Part shown: positions 27,946 through 38,059 of the stretch, in pieces
Layout of the letters: every line of letters begins with the position of its first letter
Numbering within the stretch: the first letter of the stretch is position 1
Assembly: GCA_950097145.1 (NCBI GenBank)
Contig: CATNCF010000006.1
Location: 1 to 64,000 of the forward strand
DNA: 64,000 nt
Direction: 5' to 3'
From: an uncultured Lachnospiraceae bacterium
GTDB lineage: Bacteria; Bacillota; Clostridia; Lachnospirales; Lachnospiraceae
The notes under the pieces: generated by a model
Told to the model about the DNA's origin: nothing
Seen by the model: only the letters and a program-made list of their open reading frames with translations
Databases searched by the model: none
Made by a program: the position numbers and the translations under genes

Positions 27946-28314
27946 ATGGTTAATAAAAAATCAAGATCAGAAGTTCGTATGAAAAAACACAGAAGAATGC
28001 GTAATCGTTTCTCCGGTACAGCAGAAAGACCACGTTTGGCTGTGTTTAGAAGCAATAATCACATGTATGCACAGATTATTGACGATACAGTTGGAAATAC
28101 ACTTGTTTCCGCGTCTACACTTCAGAAGGATGTTAAGGCAGAGCTGGAAAAAACCAATAACGTGGACGCAGCAGCACATTTAGGAACTGTGATTGCAAAA
28201 AAAGCGTTAGAGAAAGGTATTACCACTGTTGTCTTCGACAGAGGCGGTTTTATCTATCAGGGAAAGATTAAAGCTTTAGCTGATGCAGCCAGAGAAGCTG
28301 GATTAGACTTTTAA
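27946..28314 (+). CDS. rplR: 50S ribosomal protein L18
   Basis: 122 residues. [20 protein letters not shown] and the C-terminal [20 protein letters not shown] are diagnostic. L18 binds 5S rRNA with L5. Starts behind ATAGGAGGAAC. Confidence 0.98.
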   Translation: MVNKKSRSEVRMKKHRRMRNRFSGTAERPRLAVFRSNNHMYAQIIDDTVGNTLVSASTLQKDVKAELEKTNNVDAAAHLGTVIAKKALEKGITTVVFDRGGFIYQGKIKALADAAREAGLDF

Positions 28315-28331
28315 TAGGAGGAGACAAATAC

Positions 28332-28841
28332 ATGAAACGTACAATCATTGATGCTAGTCAATTGGAATTAACAGAGAAAGTGGTATCAATTAAACGTGTA
28401 ACAAAAGTTGTTAAGGGCGGACGTAATATGCGTTTTACAGCTTTGGTTGTTGTCGGCGACGGCAATGGTCATGTAGGTGCAGGTTTAGGTAAAGCGACTG
28501 AAATTCCTGAGGCAATCCGCAAAGGAAAAGAAGACGCAATGAAAAAGCTGATTTCTGTGAAATTAGATGATAATAACAGTATTACGCATGATATTACCGG
28601 AAAGCATACCGGCGCATCCGTTTTACTGAAGAGAGCTCCCGAAGGTACTGGTGTAATTGCCGGCGGTCCCGCGCGTAATGTGTGCGAGCTTGCAGGCATT
28701 AAAAACATCCGTACAAAATCTTTAGGTTCCAACAATAAGCAGAATGTAGTTCTGGCTACCATTGATGCTTTAAGTCAGTTGAAATCTCCGGAAGAGGTGG
28801 CAAAACTCCGCGGAAAATCTGTGGAAGAGATACTCGGTTAA
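28332..28841 (+). CDS. rpsE: 30S ribosomal protein S5
   Basis: 169 residues. The double-stranded RNA-binding part has [20 protein letters not shown] and [40 protein letters not shown] follows. S5 affects decoding accuracy. Start behind ATAGGAGGAGAC. Confidence 0.98.
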   Translation: MKRTIIDASQLELTEKVVSIKRVTKVVKGGRNMRFTALVVVGDGNGHVGAGLGKATEIPEAIRKGKEDAMKKLISVKLDDNNSITHDITGKHTGASVLLKRAPEGTGVIAGGPARNVCELAGIKNIRTKSLGSNNKQNVVLATIDALSQLKSPEEVAKLRGKSVEEILG

Positions 28842-28855
28842 GGAGGACATGAAAG

Positions 28856-29038
28856 ATGGCAGAAAAATTAAAAATTACACTTGTGAAATCTACAATCGGC
28901 GCTGTTCCCAAGAACCGTAAGACAGTAGAAGCATTGGGGTTAAGAAAATTAAACCATAGTGTGGAAATGCCAGATAACGCAGCAGTCAGAGGTATGATTC
29001 AGAAGGTGAGACATTTAGTGAAAGTAGAAGAAATTTAA
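28856..29038 (+). CDS. rpmD: 50S ribosomal protein L30
   Basis: 60 residues. [20 protein letters not shown] and [20 protein letters not shown] are diagnostic of bacterial L30. Fifteen bp after rpsE. Confidence 0.97.
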   Translation: MAEKLKITLVKSTIGAVPKNRKTVEALGLRKLNHSVEMPDNAAVRGMIQKVRHLVKVEEI

Positions 29039-29060
29039 CAGGAAGTAAGGAGGTGTTAGA

Positions 29061-29501
29061 ATGGACTTATCAAATTTAAAACCGGCAAAAGGTTCTAAAC
29101 ACAGCAATAATTTTAGAAGAGGACGCGGGCACGGTTCAGGAAATGGTAAGACTGCTGGTAAGGGACATAAGGGTCAGAAAGCTCGTTCCGGAGCTCCAAG
29201 ACCTGGTTTCGAAGGTGGTCAGATGCCATTATACAGAAGAATACCAAAGCGCGGATTTACCAACCGGAATACGAAAGAGATCGTTGGTATTAATTTAGAC
29301 AGGCTGGAAGTATTTGAAAATGACGCTGTAGTTACAGTGGAAGCTTTAATGGAAAAGGGAATTGTTAAGAATCCACGGGACGGCGTAAAGATTCTTGGAA
29401 ATGGTGAGCTGACCAAAAAGCTTACCGTACAGGTAAATGCCTTCAGCGCTGGTGCAAAGGAAAAGATTGAAGCCCTTGGCGGAAAAGCAGAGGTGATCTA
29501 A
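29061..29501 (+). CDS. rplO: 50S ribosomal protein L15
   Basis: 146 residues. The Gly/Arg-rich extension [20 protein letters not shown] and [18 protein letters not shown] are diagnostic. The stop overlaps the secY ATG by one base. Confidence 0.98.
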   Translation: MDLSNLKPAKGSKHSNNFRRGRGHGSGNGKTAGKGHKGQKARSGAPRPGFEGGQMPLYRRIPKRGFTNRNTKEIVGINLDRLEVFENDAVVTVEALMEKGIVKNPRDGVKILGNGELTKKLTVQVNAFSAGAKEKIEALGGKAEVI

Positions 29502-30820
29502 TGCTGGAGACACTTCGGAAAGCATTTAAAATAGAAGATATCAGAAAACGTATATTTTATACATTTTTAATGTTGATCGTCATCAGGATTGGTTCTCAAT
29601 TGCCTCTTCCTGGTGTCAATGGGGAAGTGATTTCAAACTGGTTTGCAAGTCAGGGGGCTGACGGACTCAATTTCTTTAATGCTATTACAGGCGGTTCCTT
29701 TGAGCAGATGTCAGTCTTTGCTTTAAACATCACGCCTTATATTACGTCTTCCATTATTATGCAGCTTCTTACCATTGCAATTCCAAAGCTGGAAGAAATG
29801 CAGAAAGACGGAGAAGATGGACGTAAGAAAATTGCAGAAATCACACGTTATGTAACAGTGGTTCTTGCTTTGATTCAGGCTACCGCGATGGCAATTGGAT
29901 TTGGGCGCAGCGGTTATCTTGATAAGTTTGATGCTATGCATGTTATCATGATGGTTACTAGTTTGACCGCAGGTTCTGCAGTTCTGATGTGGATTGGCGA
30001 GCGTATTACGGAGAAGGGTGTTGGAAACGGTATTTCCATCGTTTTGACTATCAATATTATCTCCAGAATTCCAGAAGATTTAATGACTCTTTATAATCAG
30101 TTTATCAAGAATGCGCCAAATGTTGGAAATGCAATTATTGCGGCTCTTGTAATTCTTGCAGTTATTTTAGTGACGGTAGTATTTGTCATTATTCTTCAAG
30201 ATGGACAGCGCAAAATTCCGGTACAGTACAGTAAGAAAATTCAGGGGAGAAAGCAGGTGGGTGGCCAGTCCAGCCATATTCCGCTGAAAGTAAATACTGC
30301 AGGCGTAATTCCGATTATCTTTGCACAGTCCATTATGCAGTTCCCAGTGGTAATTGCAACCATTTTAGGGAAAGGAAATGGAAACGGTATTGGAAGCAAG
30401 ATTCTTCACGGTTTGTCCCAGTCTTATTGGTGCGACCCGGAACAGCCTGTTTACAGTATCGGTTTGCTGGTATATATTATTTTAGTAGTAGCATTTGCAT
30501 ACTTCTATACTTCAATTACCTTTAATCCGCTGGAAATTGCTAATAATATGAAACGCCAGGGTGGTTTTATTCCAGGAATCCGGCCTGGAAAGCCGACCAG
30601 TGATTATCTGACAAAGATTTTAAATTATATTGTGTTTATTGGAGCTGTTGGCTTAACGATTGTAGCAGTTATTCCAATTTTCTTTAATGGAATATTTAAT
30701 GCAAACGTGTCCTTCGGCGGAACATCTATCATTATTATTGTAGGTGTTATTATTGAAACCTTAAAGCAGATCGAATCTCAGATGCTGGTACGCTATTATA
30801 AAGGATTCTTAAATGACTAG
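29501..30820 (+). CDS. secY: Protein translocase subunit SecY
   Basis: 439 residues with ten membrane segments forming the Sec channel. [13 protein letters not shown], the plug-side region [20 protein letters not shown], and the ribosome-contact loop [20 protein letters not shown] identify SecY. Coupled to rplO by a one-base overlap. Confidence 0.98.
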   Translation: MLETLRKAFKIEDIRKRIFYTFLMLIVIRIGSQLPLPGVNGEVISNWFASQGADGLNFFNAITGGSFEQMSVFALNITPYITSSIIMQLLTIAIPKLEEMQKDGEDGRKKIAEITRYVTVVLALIQATAMAIGFGRSGYLDKFDAMHVIMMVTSLTAGSAVLMWIGERITEKGVGNGISIVLTINIISRIPEDLMTLYNQFIKNAPNVGNAIIAALVILAVILVTVVFVIILQDGQRKIPVQYSKKIQGRKQVGGQSSHIPLKVNTAGVIPIIFAQSIMQFPVVIATILGKGNGNGIGSKILHGLSQSYWCDPEQPVYSIGLLVYIILVVAFAYFYTSITFNPLEIANNMKRQGGFIPGIRPGKPTSDYLTKILNYIVFIGAVGLTIVAVIPIFFNGIFNANVSFGGTSIIIIVGVIIETLKQIESQMLVRYYKGFLND

Positions 30821-30939
30821 TTAAATTATGTGTACCTGAGAGTTGCCAAAAGGCATCTCTTATGGTGCACTATAGTCATTTTTGCGAGCATAAAAATTGT
30901 CTCAATTATATAGGGACGTCAAGAATGGAGGAAAAGCTT

Positions 30940-31584
30940 ATGAAAATTATTATGTTAGGTGCGCCTGGAGCAGGAAAAGGAACACAGGCGAAGCAGATTG
31001 CGGATAAGTATTCTATCCCGCACATTTCCACCGGGGATATTTTCCGTGCAAATCTCAAAGCTGGAACGGATCTGGGCAAGAAAGCAAAAGAGTATATGGA
31101 TCAGGGACTTTTAGTACCAGATGAACTGACTTGCGATCTGGTTATGGATCGTATCAGCCAGGATGACTGCAGGAATGGATTTGTTCTGGACGGATTCCCA
31201 AGAACCATTCCTCAGGCAGAGGCATTGGATGCCGCTCTTTCCAAGATTGGACAGAAGATGGATTATGCGGTTGACGTAGATGTTCCAGACGAAAACATTA
31301 TCAACAGAATGTCAGGAAGACGTGCCTGCCTGAACTGCGGTGCAACTTACCATATTGTATCCATTCCCACAAAGGTGGAAGGCGTATGTGACCGCTGCGG
31401 CAGTCCGGTTGTACTGAGAGATGATGATCAGCCAGAAACTGTTAAGAAGCGTCTGGAAGTTTATCATGCCCAGACTCAGCCACTGATTGATTATTATAAA
31501 AAGCAGAATATTTTAAAGAGTGTAGATGGAACACAGCCAATGGAAAAGGTATTTGATGCCATTGTGGAAATTTTAGGAGCGTAA
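30940..31584 (+). CDS. adk: Adenylate kinase
   Basis: 214 residues, catalysing ATP + AMP to 2 ADP. The P-loop is [11 protein letters not shown] and AMP-binding residues lie in [11 protein letters not shown] and [12 protein letters not shown]. The LID has four zinc-type Cys (CLNCGATYH and CDRCGSPV), typical of Gram-positive enzymes. Start at ATG 30940 behind ATGGAGGAAAAGCTT; the frame is open upstream to 30862. The 119-bp gap after secY contains an imperfect hairpin. Confidence 0.97.
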   Translation: MKIIMLGAPGAGKGTQAKQIADKYSIPHISTGDIFRANLKAGTDLGKKAKEYMDQGLLVPDELTCDLVMDRISQDDCRNGFVLDGFPRTIPQAEALDAALSKIGQKMDYAVDVDVPDENIINRMSGRRACLNCGATYHIVSIPTKVEGVCDRCGSPVVLRDDDQPETVKKRLEVYHAQTQPLIDYYKKQNILKSVDGTQPMEKVFDAIVEILGA

Positions 31585-31587
31585 AAT

Positions 31588-32337
31588 ATGTCAGTATCAA
31601 TTAAATCTGCCAGAGAGATTGAGTTAATGAGGGCAGCAGGAAAAATCCTGGCAAAGGTTCATGAAAATCTGGGAAAGGAGCTGAAAGAGGGAATGTCCAC
31701 ATTGGAAATAGATCGTCTGGGTGACGAAATTATCCGAAGCTATGGATGTATTCCTTCCTTTAAGAATTACAATGGATATCCAGCGTCGGTATGTGTGTCG
31801 GTGAATGACGAAGTAGTTCATGGTATTCCCTCAAAAAAGCGTCTGATTAAAGAAGGCGACATTGTAAGCCTTGATATGGGTGTGATTTATAAGGGTTACC
31901 ATTCCGACGCGGCACGTACCCATGGAATCGGTGAAATTTCCCAGGAGGCTGCATTATTAATAGAAAGAACCCGGCAGTGTTTTTTTGAAGGCATAAAATA
32001 TGCGAAAGAAGGACATCATCTGCATGAAATTTCTAATGCAATCAGTGCATATGCGGAGGGATTCGGCTATGGAGTGGTGCGTGACCTGGTGGGTCATGGC
32101 ATAGGGACTCATCTGCATGAAGATCCCCAGATTCCCAACTTTGCCCAGAAGAGCAGGGGAGTGCGTCTGAAAGCAGGTATGACATTGGCGATTGAACCCA
32201 TGATCAATGCAGGGCGTTTTGATGTGGAATGGCAGAATGACGACTGGACGGTAGTAACCCAGGATCATTCCTTATCTGCTCATTACGAAAATACAGTTTT
32301 AGTTACATCCGGAGAGCCTGAGATATTGAGTATTTAG
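31588..32337 (+). CDS. map: Methionine aminopeptidase, type I
   Basis: 249 residues. The five metal ligands are visible: Asp in SLDMGVIYKG, Asp in HSDAARTHG, His in VGHGIGTHLHEDP, Glu in AIEPMI and Glu in YENTVLV. It removes initiator Met from new proteins. Starts 3 bp after adk. Confidence 0.97.
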   Translation: MSVSIKSAREIELMRAAGKILAKVHENLGKELKEGMSTLEIDRLGDEIIRSYGCIPSFKNYNGYPASVCVSVNDEVVHGIPSKKRLIKEGDIVSLDMGVIYKGYHSDAARTHGIGEISQEAALLIERTRQCFFEGIKYAKEGHHLHEISNAISAYAEGFGYGVVRDLVGHGIGTHLHEDPQIPNFAQKSRGVRLKAGMTLAIEPMINAGRFDVEWQNDDWTVVTQDHSLSAHYENTVLVTSGEPEILSI

Positions 32338-32350
32338 GGAGGTAGTACGG

Positions 32351-32608
32351 ATGGACATTAAATTAGCGATTTCCAGGTCAGGGCATGACAAAGACAGCGT
32401 TTATGTAATTATAAAAGAAGAAGCCAATCTGGTTTATCTGGCAGACGGCAAATTAAAGCCTGTGGAAAAGCCGAAAAGAAAAAACAAGAAACATATTCAA
32501 ATAATTAAAAAGCTTCCGAAAGAGATTACAGAAGTCTTTACGCAGGAGAATTTTCGGAATGAAGAAGTAAAAAGAGCCATAAAGCTTTATCAAATGCATA
32601 CCTTGTGA
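32351..32608 (+). CDS. KOW-domain RNA-binding protein (L14e-like)
   Basis: 85 residues. In many Clostridia a small KOW protein resembling eukaryotic/archaeal L14e lies between map and infA, as here. The N-terminal 35 residues ([20 protein letters not shown]) match that KOW fold; the rest is basic ([15 protein letters not shown]) and suited to rRNA. Role unproven, probably ribosome-associated. Confidence 0.75.
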   Translation: MDIKLAISRSGHDKDSVYVIIKEEANLVYLADGKLKPVEKPKRKNKKHIQIIKKLPKEITEVFTQENFRNEEVKRAIKLYQMHTL

Positions 32609-32667
32609 AATGGCCGAATAGTCATTATGGGCTGCCCCTAGGGTATGGAATATCAGGAGGAAACAGA

Positions 32668-32886
32668 ATGTCAAAAGCAGATGTAATTGAAGTAGAAGGA
32701 ACTGTAGTGGAGAAATTACCAAATGCCATGTTTCAGGTAGAACTTGAGAACGGGCATCAGATTCTGGCACATATCAGCGGGAAACTGAGAATGAATTTTA
32801 TCCGTATACTGCCAGGAGATAAAGTGACTATTGAGATGTCTCCATATGATCTGACAAAAGGAAGGATTATCTGGAGAGACAAGTAA
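32668..32886 (+). CDS. infA: Translation initiation factor IF-1
   Basis: 72 residues. [20 protein letters not shown] and [20 protein letters not shown] are the IF-1 OB-fold signature. It occupies the A site during initiation. ATG 32668 follows AGGAGGAAACAG. It is the last gene before a terminator; rpmJ, its usual next neighbour, is 5.2 kb away. Confidence 0.97.
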   Translation: MSKADVIEVEGTVVEKLPNAMFQVELENGHQILAHISGKLRMNFIRILPGDKVTIEMSPYDLTKGRIIWRDK

Positions 32887-32930
32887 ATAATATTCAGACA
32901 TAAGATACTATTTTACGAAAGATAAGTAAA

Positions 32931-32981
32931 GGGTATAAAAGATTCGGAGGCTTGCTTGAATTTTTTATACCCTGTTTTTTT
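32931..32981 (+). terminator. Terminator after infA
   Basis: GGGTATAAAA pairs with TTTTATACCC around a 21-nt loop, followed by TGTTTTTTT. It closes the S10-spc transcript 45 bp after infA. Confidence 0.8.
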
Positions 32982-32995
32982 GGAGGGCTTAAAAA

Positions 32996-33556
32996 GTGTA
33001 TCAATATCTGCTATTGCTGGATACCGAACAGGAACGGAAATTCTTTAAAGAGCTGTACAGAGAGCATAAGAATGAAATGTATTATATAGCTTTAAAGATA
33101 CTGAATAATGAATCCGATGCGGAAGATATGGTGCATGAGACATTTTTAACATTAACAGAGAATTTGCCAAAAATGATGGATAACCCGCCCCAGAAGAACT
33201 GGAATTACATACTCACGATTCTCAAACACAAATGCTACAATCTTTACAAAAAGAAGAAGTGGGAAATTGATGATGAGACAGAATTGGAGAATATGAAAGA
33301 CGTATTCAGTGAAAAGCTGGATGACCGGATGGAGAGACTGGAAAAGAAGGAACTAATACTGAAAGTGATAAAAGGGATGAAATAGTCTTATCAGGAAGTA
33401 TTGCTTTTACAGTATTACCACGAAATGGATATTGAAGAAATTGCGAAAGTGTTGGGAGAGACGCAGGATAATATCCGGCACATTTCTATGAGGGCAAAAA
33501 GGAAGATGCAGAAAATATTAGAAAAATATGGGGTTGTGGATTCGCATGGGATTTAA
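32996..33556 (+). pseudogene. ECF-like sigma factor interrupted by an in-frame TAG
   Basis: From GTG 32996 (behind TGGAGGGCTT) the frame gives a region-2 domain (FFKELYREHKNEMYYIALKI, SDAEDMVHETFLTL). It runs to KVIKGMK, where TAG occurs at 33383-33385. The same frame then continues with region 4: SYQEVLLLQYYHEMDIEEIA and VLGETQDNIRHISMRAKRKM, ending at 33556. One nonsense codon between the domains is the only defect. It lies in the insertion between infA and rpmJ and follows directly on the operon terminator. Confidence 0.8.
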
Positions 33557-33597
33557 AATAATATAGCGTTCCGGCATGAGATGCCGGGAACTGAAAG

Positions 33598-33633
33598 GTC
33601 AGCCGGTTTTATGTATTCCGGCTGGCTTTTATT
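33598..33633. terminator. Terminator after the sigma pseudogene
   Basis: GTCAGCCGG pairs with CCGGCTGGC around an 11-nt loop, followed by TTTTATTTT. It overlaps the 3' end of the convergent XRE gene. Confidence 0.75.
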
Positions 33634-33968
33634 TTCATAAAAGTTATAATATCCTCCTGATCCTGGGGGGAGAGCCTGCGGAAAGATATTAATAGCTGCA
33701 ATTCTTCTGCACTGATATCACAGCAGGCCTTGGCAGCATCCTCTGGTGTGATAGCGGGGTTTAACTGCAGCTTTAAAAAAGCGTTTAATGGGACATGATA
33801 TAAATTTGCTAATTTTTATAGCGTTTCTATACTGGGGGACGTCCGTCCGGTTTCATAGTGAGAATAAGACTGACGAATGATGTCTAAGTAGGATGCAACG
33901 TATTCCTGCGTGTAATTTTGTTCTTTTCTAAGGGTTTTTAAGTAAGAGCCTAACGGATTCTTTGACAT
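33609..33968 (-). pseudogene. XRE-family transcriptional regulator with an in-frame TAA
   Basis: Too fragmented to show as a long frame, but the minus strand from ATG 33968 reads MSKNPLGSYLKTLRKEQNYT, QEYVASYLDIIRQSYSHYET and GRTSPSIETL, then TAA (codon 51, 33816-33818), then KLANLYHVPLNAFLKL and a helical tail to 33609. The first part is a complete Cro/CI helix-turn-helix up to its last helix, where homologues have a Lys or Gln. A single nonsense change therefore breaks a 119-codon gene. It diverges from the flagellin fragment. Confidence 0.75.
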
Positions 33969-34044
33969 GAATTCACCGCCTTAAAACTAAAAATTTGCAT
34001 TCATATACTTAGTATAACCAGATTAATTTTAAAAAAGGCTAAAT

Positions 34045-34076
34045 ATAATAGCATATTGTGACAATAAAGCTATTAT
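34045..34076. repeat. Inverted repeat between the divergent XRE gene and the flagellin fragment
   Basis: ATAATAGC (34045-34052) and GCTATTAT (34069-34076) are perfect 8-bp arms 16 bp apart. The location between divergent genes suggests an operator for the XRE regulator, whose gene is now broken. Confidence 0.4.
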
Positions 34077-34123
34077 AAATAGTGTTCTGTGATTAATGGA
34101 AGGATATGATAGGAGTTTATAAA

Positions 34124-34429
34124 ATGGTGATACAGCACAATATGCTTGCAATGGACGGTGGCAGGCAATTAGGAATTACAAAGAAAGATAAACAGAGAAG
34201 CATGGAAAAACTGTCTTCTGGTTTTCGTATTAATCGTACGAGTTTTAATAAGGAGATTTATCCATTACTAGGAAACAAGATTGCGGCAAAAGCAGATTCA
34301 AATAAAACCATTACATATGACCCTGCGGATTTGATTCCCGGAATAGAATCTGTTATGACTGGGACAGTACCTGCGTCACAATTAACAGCGAAAGATATGG
34401 GTTACATTATGTTAGCTGTAAATTACTAG
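34124..34429 (+). CDS. Chimeric small protein with a flagellin-like N-terminus
   Basis: 101 residues from ATG 34124 behind GATAGGAG. Residues 1-38 (VIQHNMLAMDGGRQLGITKK, MEKLSSGFRINR) match the D0 start of flagellins. After that the flagellin sequence (usually RAADDAAGLSIS) is replaced by an unrelated stretch ending TITYDPADLIPGIESVMTGT...AKDMGYIMLAVNY, which I do not recognise. It looks like a deletion or fusion remnant of a flagellin gene, though the frame is clean. It lies 52 bp before a full flagellin start. Confidence 0.55.
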   Translation: MVIQHNMLAMDGGRQLGITKKDKQRSMEKLSSGFRINRTSFNKEIYPLLGNKIAAKADSNKTITYDPADLIPGIESVMTGTVPASQLTAKDMGYIMLAVNY

Positions 34430-34481
34430 AAACAAATCATAGGATAAGGGATTATCTTATAAAGTCAAGGAGAACTGCAAT

Positions 34482-37400
34482 ATGCAAGTAATCGCACACA
34501 ATATGTTAGCACAGTTTACCAATAGGCAGTTGAATATTACAAGCAGCGGAAAGTCAAAATCCACCGAAAAGCTTTCATCTGGATACCGCATAAACCGGGC
34601 AGCGGATGATGCGGCGGGGCTTTCCATATCAGAGAAAATGCGATGGCAGATCCGCGGTTTAAACCGCGGAAGGGATAATACGCAGGATGGTATTTCCTGG
34701 CTGCAGGTAGCAGACGGAAGCATGGAAGAGATTGGGAAAATGATCCATAGAATACGGGAACTTTCTGTCCAGGCTTCTAATGATACTAACACGGTTTCAG
34801 ACAGGGCGGCTATTGACAATGAAGTCTCACAGCTAAAACATGAAATCAATGAAATTTGCCGGAATGCAGAATTTAATACACAGGATATCTTTGATAATAT
34901 TACTCCGGCGGTTAAATATCGACGTTTTTACTTGCTTAAATTTCCATCTGCCGTGTTGTCATCAATCGTTGTAACACTCGCTACAACTCATTCTTCCGCC
35001 TTGCAGATGAAAATTTATTCTTCGTAAAATTCGTCGACATTTAACCGCCGGAGTAATAGCTATGTTTCCATGGATATTTTCGGAATGCCTGATGATCTGC
35101 AGATTTTTGACGCTTCCTATAACAGCAGGACTGGGGAGGTAACTTATGGCGGTTTTGTCTTCCATGGTGAACGGTATACCTGGGATACGGTGGCTCCTGG
35201 GATGGTAAGCATTGACGCCAGTACAGGAAAACAGGTTTTCGCAGGCGGAGATTATAGTTATAAGGATGCAAATGGGAATTATTTTAACATTTCCTGTAAG
35301 ACCGGGGACGAAGTGCCAACCATTTCCAGAACCATAGAGTTTTCTGCTTCTTCTGGGGGAATTGTCATTGACGGGGAAACTGTGGACTGGAGTCATGTGA
35401 TTGATGAGGACGGCAATGCTTTTTCTGCTTCCAACGTCCATGGAGACGCCTGGTCTTTAAACTATCACGGCGCAACCATCGGTTTTTTTGTGGGGGAAGT
35501 ACGAAACCAGGACGATATGATAGACAGCATAAATTCCTGTAATAATGGAAAAGTATCGTATACCTGGAAAACAGAATTTAAAGGAACAGAAGAAGAGAAG
35601 GCAGTTGACGCCCAGGTAATGAAAGATCTTCAGATATCCAACTTCTTTGCCGCTAATCTAACATCCGGCCAGGATGTTTCTTATACGGTCCGGGCAGGAA
35701 ATAACGGCGGGCAGCATGGCGTATGGCTGGAAAACAACAATGGGCAGACGGTGAACGGTTCTTTTAAATCCTGGGCGGATCTGGGCATCACTTCCTGGGA
35801 TTCTGGAAGCAGTATTTCATCCCAGGCCACCTATACTTATGCCGACGACGAAGGTGTAAATGACACTTATATTTCTTTTGATTTTAATCTTTCAGACGTT
35901 ACAAGTGAAGATTCTGTCATTGACGGCCTGGATGGGATGGTCATCAGTGGGCAGAATATCCGCACCAATTATTCTACTGATATTAATGCAGAGTTAAGTG
36001 GAAATATTCAAAAAGTTACTTCGACAGCTAAAAATCCCATTTACTTTGCAGAGGAACAGGCTCTGGGCAGGGATTTTGACCAGCAGACGATTGATGCGTT
36101 CAAAAACGAAAATATTGCATATGATGAAACTTCCCATACTGCTTCTCTGGAATATAAAGATGCCGCAAACAACACGGTTCTTTCCTATACCGCTGGAACT
36201 GCGGGGAATGAAAACCGGATGGACAGGGATTTGAAAACCTATGCCAATTATGTATTACAGGAAAAGCAGAAGATCGCGCTGTCCGGCAAAGATCCTCAGG
36301 ATCCAGATATCAAATTGGGTTCCGGGAGCCTTACGGATTTGGTGGGAACTGGAAATATTACTACCAGCGGCTACTTTGATGGGACAGTAACTATCGCCCT
36401 GGGTATGGAGTTATCAGACGGGAGCGGCTACTATCATCCAGGAGATCTGGGAAAAACATACCCGGCGGCATTTATTGATTTTTCTGGCCTGGGTTCTGCA
36501 TACAATTTAGACTCCCTGCTTGGATTAGGTTTTAATTCCACATGTAAAACTTGTGACAATCATTATAGTGTACTTTTTACAAACGGTTCTGCCGATTCAG
36601 TCAGCGGCGGCGGATATCAGTACAGCTTCCAGAAACAGGGAAGCAGAGATTATCTTCTGCAGATTGATATTAATTCTCTCAAGGCAAACGGTGTATCTAC
36701 GGGATCTGATCTGACAAAGGCATTCGTGGATATTGCAAAGGACTGTTTTGATTTCCATTATACCCAGTATGCCCCTGACGGCAATAAGTTATGGGTTTAT
36801 GACGACCGTGAGCAAAATTCCGAAGCAAGAAGCACTACTTTTGACACGGTGCCTTTCTACGCGATTGATACGGACGTGTTTGATTTCTCCTTAAAATCAC
36901 AAGATGGGAAGCGTTCCATTGATGTAAGTTATACCTATAATTATGGAAGCATTGCAGACAGCATTGTTGTGGAAATGCAGCAGTCTGCCCAGGGAAATTA
37001 TGTAAAAGACGGCAATGGCTCTTTTGTATTATATGATAATGCAAATCCAGCGCATATTGGAGCCGATCGGTATGAAATGAATGTATCTTACAAGAATGCC
37101 GATCAGAGCCAAAATGTTAATAATATAGATGAAACGATAGCTTCATATAAGCAGTTTGCCATGGAGGATATGTTGGAGAAAACCTCAGTTCAATTAAATG
37201 CGGATGATTATACTTATATGGATATGGCCGGGAATGAAAATCAGAATGCTGCAATCAAAGCAGTTTTTGATTCCAAGCTGGAAGAGACGCCTATTGAAAA
37301 CGGCCTGAATATACAAAACAGCAGTCTGTCCCATGACAGTACCACAATACCGAGGTTTCCTATGAATACGGTAGTGCTGAGGCTTTACCGGGCAGGTACA

Positions 37401-37694
37401 AAAACATATGAGCAGGCACAGTCTTCTATCAGTTACTGTGACTATGCATTAGACACGCTCCTGGAAAAAAGAAGCTTATATGGGGCATACAAGAACCGTC
37501 TGGAGCATACGAACAGCGTGAAAGCAATTGAGGAAGAAAATGCGCAGGCGGCAGAATCCCGTATACGTGATACAGATATGGCGGCGGAACTGTTAAATCA
37601 GTCCAAGTATAATATCCTGCAGCAGTCCGGGCAGTCAGTGCTTGCCCAGGCAAATCAGGCGTATGATAATATATTGTCGCTGCTGCCGCAATAA
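34482..37694 (+). pseudogene. Giant flagellin gene split by an inserted hairpin element
   Basis: Part 1 (34482-34898) encodes a normal flagellin N-terminus: VIAHNMLAQFTNRQLNITSS, RINRAADDAAGLSISEKMRW, and ELSVQASNDTNT up to NTQDIFDN. A 159-bp inverted-repeat element then adds 42 foreign codons and a TAA (35025-35027). Part 2 resumes in the same frame at 35058 with SYVSMDIFGMPDDLQ. It runs through about 770 residues of variable domain to a flagellin C-terminus: ESRIRDTDMAAELLNQSKYN and QSGQSVLAQANQAYDNILSL. Removing the element exactly restores one frame of about 1017 residues, against 270-500 for common flagellins. No other flagellar gene is in the window. Confidence 0.85.
34899..35057. mobile_element. 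MITE-like 159-bp inverted-repeat element
   Basis: The ends are near-perfect inverted repeats: 26 bp starting ATTACTCCGGCGGTTAAAT match the reverse complement of the right end with one mismatch. The similarity continues inward to AAATTTCCATCTGC / GCAGATGAAAATTT, so the whole element can fold into one long hairpin. It has no coding capacity. It interrupts a flagellin gene whose frame is restored by its exact removal. The flanks are AAT on the left and AAT-AGC on the right, so a 3-bp target duplication (AAT) is possible. Confidence 0.8.
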
Positions 37695-37845
37695 ATAAAA
37701 ATTGTAAAAGGGGGTAAAGGTATCAGCACAATATGGTGACAATAACTTATAGTAGTGTGCAATAAGAGGATATTACTGCTAGGGAATTAATACCGCAGAA
37801 AATCCCAAGCTTATTGCCGAATAAATTCTATCTTTTTATGTGGAA

Positions 37846-37873
37846 ATAAGCCGCCGATTTTTCGGCGGCTTAT
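37846..37873. terminator. Strong hairpin downstream of the flagellin gene
   Basis: ATAAGCCGCCGA and TCGGCGGCTTAT are perfect 12-bp arms around TTTT. The flanking T-run is poor (AAATTT follows), so termination efficiency is uncertain. It lies in the 365-bp gap between flagellin and rpmJ, between the flagellin stop and the alpha-operon promoter. Confidence 0.55.
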
Positions 37874-37928
37874 AAATTTAGTGTTAAGATTTCTGTCACA
37901 GAATTCTTTGGAATTAAGCGAAAATCCC

Positions 37929-37957
37929 TTGATTTTTCTGGGTTTGGGTGTTATAAT
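37929..37957 (+). promoter_or_regulatory. Sigma-A promoter of the rpmJ-rpsM-rpsK-rpsD-rpoA-rplQ operon
   Basis: TTGATT (37929-37934), a 17-bp spacer and a perfect TATAAT (37952-37957), about 100 bp before rpmJ. It gives the alpha operon independent expression downstream of the flagellin insertion. Confidence 0.78.
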
Positions 37958-38059
37958 ACTAGCTGAACGCTTTTGGAGCATAGCTTTTTTGCGCAGAAAA
38001 ATGTGTAAAATCAAGCTTAGAATTGCCCGCCAGGGCAGAGGTAGAAAGGAGGAAACGCT

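Noticed and set aside
18912-33818. Reassigned or suppressed stop codons in this organism
   Set aside because: Both TAA and TAG occur as the interrupting codons, while the intact ribosomal and housekeeping genes end normally with TAA, TAG and TGA and contain none internally. Separate nonsense mutations are simpler.
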